NCBI GenBank assembly: GCA_902783535.1
Contig: CACZRJ010000136.1
Location: 1-6,053 of the forward strand
From: an uncultured Ruminococcus sp.
Lineage (GTDB): Bacteria; Bacillota; Clostridia; Oscillospirales; CAG-382
Length of the DNA stretch: 6,053 nt
Reading direction: 5' to 3'
The position numbers and the translations under genes are program-made. Below, piece by piece: positions 3,560 through 6,053 of this stretch. Below the pieces are notes generated by a model. The model was not told the origin of the DNA. It was given only the letters and a program-made list of their open reading frames with translations, and ran no database searches. Each line of letters starts with the position of its first letter. Within the stretch, counting starts at the first letter, position 1.

Positions 3560-6053
3560 ATGAGACGCACTGCCCGACTTTCCCGCGCGCTCTCCCTGCT
3601 GCTCGGCGCATGCCTCTGCCTGTCCGCTTTTGCTTTTGCCGGGTCTTTCCTTTCGGAAGCCTCCGCCCTGAACGCGGGGCCCGAGGGATTCGTATCGCTG
3701 GAACTGAACGGGTTCGACACGGAATGCCGGACCGGCTTCGCGGTCATATATACGAAGTCCGGGGAAAAGACGGGAACGAACGAGAAATGCGTCGACATCG
3801 TCGTCGGAAGCGACGGGGTCATCCGGTCTGTCGAAAGCAACGACCAGACCGTGCCCGAGGACGGGTTTGTCCTGTCCGGCAGCGGCGCCAAGGCGAAAAC
3901 GCTGAAGACGCTCAAAGCCGGCGACGGCGTCTGGGTGAAGAGATCCGGCGACGCCGGGACCGTGACGCTGGTCACGAAGGACTACGACCCCTTCTCCGAA
4001 TCATCCGTCAAGTATTCCGGGCGGAACAGGACCCGGGCGCAGGACCTGCTCATCATATACGACACCGGAACGACGACGAACACGAACGAATGGGGATACG
4101 AGGTCTCCGTCGACAAAAACGGAACGGTCATTTCCGTCGGCGGGAACAACTCCCCGATCCCGGAGGGCGGATTCGTCCTGTCCGGGCACGGCGTGTCCAA
4201 GACCGCTCTGGAGGAAGCCGCGCAGACGGGCATGACCGTCTCCGTCGATCCGGACGCCATGACCGTTTCCTTCCGGATGGACGGCAAGGCCGTCGGCCGC
4301 GCGTACGAACTCCGCACCGAAGAAGCTAAAAAAAGAATGCAGTCCGCGTCGGAAGCCTATGCCGTTTTCGACGGGAAAGACGCAAATGCGCGTCTCGAAA
4401 AGCTGAAAGAACTGACGAAGACGATCGGAAGCGCTCTGTCCGCGGACGACCGAGTGAAACTCGGCCTGGCCGAGTTGGAATACGCGTCCGAACAAAAAGC
4501 CTTCGACGCGTCGCTGAATGAAAAAGAACCCGCGGAACTGCGGGGCGTATGGATCCGTCCGGACCTGAATGCGGACAAGGCGTCCGTCCTGAAAACGGTT
4601 TCCGAGATCTACGAAGCCGGATTCAACCAGGTGTACATCGAGATCCTCTTCGACAGCACGCTGATCTATCCGCCTTCCGAAGGCAGCCTCTACGAACAGA
4701 ACCCGAAACTGGCGGGATTCGACCTGCTGCAGGCCTACATCGATGCCTGCCACGCCTACCGGATCGAACTGCACGCGTGGTATTCGGTCATGCGCGTCGG
4801 GCACACCGGCTCGGCGAACACGCCGAAGGGCGTCGCCGCGAAAAAGCCGGAATGGCGGAACATCCAGAAAAACGGGAAAGACACGGTCACGAACGAATAC
4901 GGCTCCGCGTATTTCCTGAATCCCGCACTTCCGGAAGTCAGGGAATTCCTGCTCGGACACGCGAAGGACCTGATGACCCGCTACAACATCGACGGGCTGC
5001 ATCTCGACTATATTCGCTATCCGAACAACGCTGCGGGCGAAGACTTCGGCTACGACGAGACGACGAAGAAGCTTTTCAAGGAAAAATACGGAAAAGACGT
5101 CGACGGGCTGGCGACCGGACACGCGGACTTCGTGCAGTTCCGCGCGGACTTCGTGACGGAGGTCGTCCGGAGCATCTCGCGCGCTGCGAAGGAACTCCGT
5201 CCGGACCTCTATCTGAGCGCGGCCGTCGCGCCGGGATTCGAAGGTTCCCTGAGAACGCATCAGCAGGACACGCGGACGTGGGTGAAGGAAGGACTGCTCG
5301 ACATCCTCATGCCCATGGCCTACGGAACGACGAGCGTCGTCGAGAAATATACGAAGGAAGCGAGAGACCTGATCGACGGGTCCGGAAAAGCCGTCTATCT
5401 CCTTCCGGGCGTCTCCGACTACGGAAGCGACGTCTTCATCGAGCAGACGGAAACCATCCGGAAAAACGGCGGAGACGGCGTCGCCTTCTTCTCCTGGTCG
5501 CCCTACCGCGGAAAGTACGCGGAAGCGTCCGAAAGACTGTTCGGAACAAAAACGGCGTCCCCGACATGGAACGCTTCCAAAGCGATCGTTTCCCGGCTGG
5601 AGATGACGGAAGAGCGTCTGTCCGGACCGATGAAGGATCTGCCGCTTGAAAAACTGGTTTCGGCCGTGACTTCCCTGAAAGAAAGCATCAAAGCGAACGG
5701 GAAGGACGATCTCTCCTCGAAATTCGACGAACTGCAGTCGGCTTTCGGCTCGCTGCCTTCATCCGTTCCCGCGAACGCGAAAAAAGCGCTGGCCGAAGAC
5801 CTGAACGCGATCAGGCGCATCCGGAACCTGAACAGGGACGAAGCGAAGGAAACATATCTGTCGACGCACCCGCTGCCGGACAGCCTGCGGCCGGAAGATT
5901 TATCGCAGGACGGTCAGATGGACGCGTCCGGAAATGAAAGCGGCGAAAGCTCGGCGCCGGAAAAAACCCCGGTCGAACTGAATCTGTTCGAGAAGATCAT
6001 GCAGGTCGCCGCGATGGTCATCCTGATCGGCGGGATCCTCCTGCTTCCGCTCT
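3560..6053 (+). CDS. Membrane-anchored GHL10 family glycosyl hydrolase with duplicated N-terminal module (3' partial)
   Basis: The frame is open from the ATG to the window edge (831 codons, no stop). AAAGGGG (3544-3550) is the ribosome binding site, and only 4 bases separate the gene from ACP. Residues 1-36 are a signal peptide (basic start, Leu/Ala-rich core, possible cleavage after ASA at 34-36; an LGAC at 15-18 is a weak lipobox alternative). Residues 57 to about 238 hold two copies of a module. Residues about 258-320 look helical. The glycosyl hydrolase-like 10 domain (DUF187) spans about 326-660: ELRGVW (326-331), HAWYSV (405-410), NPALPEVREF (from 454), the signature DGLHLDYIRYP (478-488), PMAYG (585-589) and FFSW (643-646). 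A charged helical region, a linker rich in Ser/Glu/Pro (about 785-805) and a hydrophobic segment (from about 813) follow, so the catalytic domain should sit outside the membrane. E. coli DigH (YddW), of the same family, cleaves peptide-free peptidoglycan glycan; the substrate here is unproven. Confidence 0.88.
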   Translation, partial: MRRTARLSRALSLLLGACLCLSAFAFAGSFLSEASALNAGPEGFVSLELNGFDTECRTGFAVIYTKSGEKTGTNEKCVDIVVGSDGVIRSVESNDQTVPEDGFVLSGSGAKAKTLKTLKAGDGVWVKRSGDAGTVTLVTKDYDPFSESSVKYSGRNRTRAQDLLIIYDTGTTTNTNEWGYEVSVDKNGTVISVGGNNSPIPEGGFVLSGHGVSKTALEEAAQTGMTVSVDPDAMTVSFRMDGKAVGRAYELRTEEAKKRMQSASEAYAVFDGKDANARLEKLKELTKTIGSALSADDRVKLGLAELEYASEQKAFDASLNEKEPAELRGVWIRPDLNADKASVLKTVSEIYEAGFNQVYIEILFDSTLIYPPSEGSLYEQNPKLAGFDLLQAYIDACHAYRIELHAWYSVMRVGHTGSANTPKGVAAKKPEWRNIQKNGKDTVTNEYGSAYFLNPALPEVREFLLGHAKDLMTRYNIDGLHLDYIRYPNNAAGEDFGYDETTKKLFKEKYGKDVDGLATGHADFVQFRADFVTEVVRSISRAAKELRPDLYLSAAVAPGFEGSLRTHQQDTRTWVKEGLLDILMPMAYGTTSVVEKYTKEARDLIDGSGKAVYLLPGVSDYGSDVFIEQTETIRKNGGDGVAFFSWSPYRGKYAEASERLFGTKTASPTWNASKAIVSRLEMTEERLSGPMKDLPLEKLVSAVTSLKESIKANGKDDLSSKFDELQSAFGSLPSSVPANAKKALAEDLNAIRRIRNLNRDEAKETYLSTHPLPDSLRPEDLSQDGQMDASGNESGESSAPEKTPVELNLFEKIMQVAAMVILIGGILLLPL
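3728..4273 (+). repeat. Two divergent copies of a ~102-residue protein module
   Basis: Within the GHL10 protein the first copy (residues about 57-137) and the second (about 159-238) align with a shift of 102-103 residues. Shared features are an apolar strand ending in IY (63-64 and 166-167), a TGTNE or TNTNE turn, a V-x-x-x-G-x-V-x-S strand pair, an acidic-Pro turn (VPE or IPE) and GFVLSG (102-107 and 204-209). The second copy has SGHG where the first has SGSG, and only the first has cysteines (56 and 77). The DNA of the copies has diverged, so this is an old duplication. Similar sequences occur in front of other GHL10 domains of Firmicutes as far as I recall; the function is unknown, with glycan or wall binding a guess. 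Confidence 0.65.

Noticed and set aside
3605..3613. Lipobox LGAC (residues 15-18) making the GHL10 protein a lipoprotein
   Set aside because: The hydrophobic core before it would be only about nine residues and continues beyond the Cys, so an ordinary signal peptide cut near residue 36 fits better; not fully excluded.
3610..4329. 239-codon + strand frame
   Set aside because: It is out of frame with the signal peptide and duplicated module of the GHL10 gene and is strongly Arg/Gly-biased.
4001..5260. 419-codon open frame on the minus strand
   Set aside because: It is a shadow of the GHL10 gene, of Arg/Val/Phe-rich composition and with no recognisable domain.
4549..5649. 366-codon + strand frame inside the GHL10 gene
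   Set aside because: It is an out-of-frame, Arg-rich product; the GHL10 frame over the same bases carries the family signature and stays open.

Overview
The window reads as a compact, G+C-rich piece of chromosome from a Firmicutes (Clostridia-type) bacterium. The placement rests on TrmK, a tRNA methyltransferase family found mainly in Gram-positive bacteria, and on a secreted and membrane-anchored GHL10 glycosidase of a kind common in Clostridia. No species can be named from the sequence. Every confident gene is on the + strand.

Layout. Bases 1 to about 267 are A+T-rich (65 G/C in the first 180 bases, 36%, against 39 of 60 in a sample of the ligase gene). They carry what looks like the C-terminal end of a transposase on the minus strand, a perfect 8-bp palindrome and two short hairpins. 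An extended -10 promoter (268-296) then starts a tightly packed series: trmK (337-1029), a PlsC-type lysophospholipid acyltransferase (1059-1766), an acyl-AMP ligase (1763-3286), a dedicated acyl carrier protein (3283-3555), and a large GHL10 envelope glycosidase that runs off the right edge (3560 to the end). The last gene has no stop codon in the window but is open throughout. Gaps are 29 bases or less, two junctions are 4-base ATGA overlaps, and no terminator separates the genes, so one transcript is likely.

How the genes may work together. PlsC, acyl ligase and ACP match the parts of the enterobacterial fusion protein Aas, in which an acyl-ACP synthetase domain activates a free fatty acid, loads it on ACP and passes it to a PlsC domain that acylates a lysophospholipid. 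Here the parts are separate, translationally coupled genes with their own ACP. A membrane-lipid salvage or remodelling unit is the simplest reading. The downstream protein has a signal peptide, two divergent copies of a roughly 102-residue module, a GHL10 catalytic domain (the family of E. coli DigH/YddW) and a C-terminal membrane segment, so it should act on glycan outside the membrane. A functional link between lipid acylation and wall glycan cleavage is suggested only by operon position. trmK is probably a housekeeping passenger at the head of the transcript.
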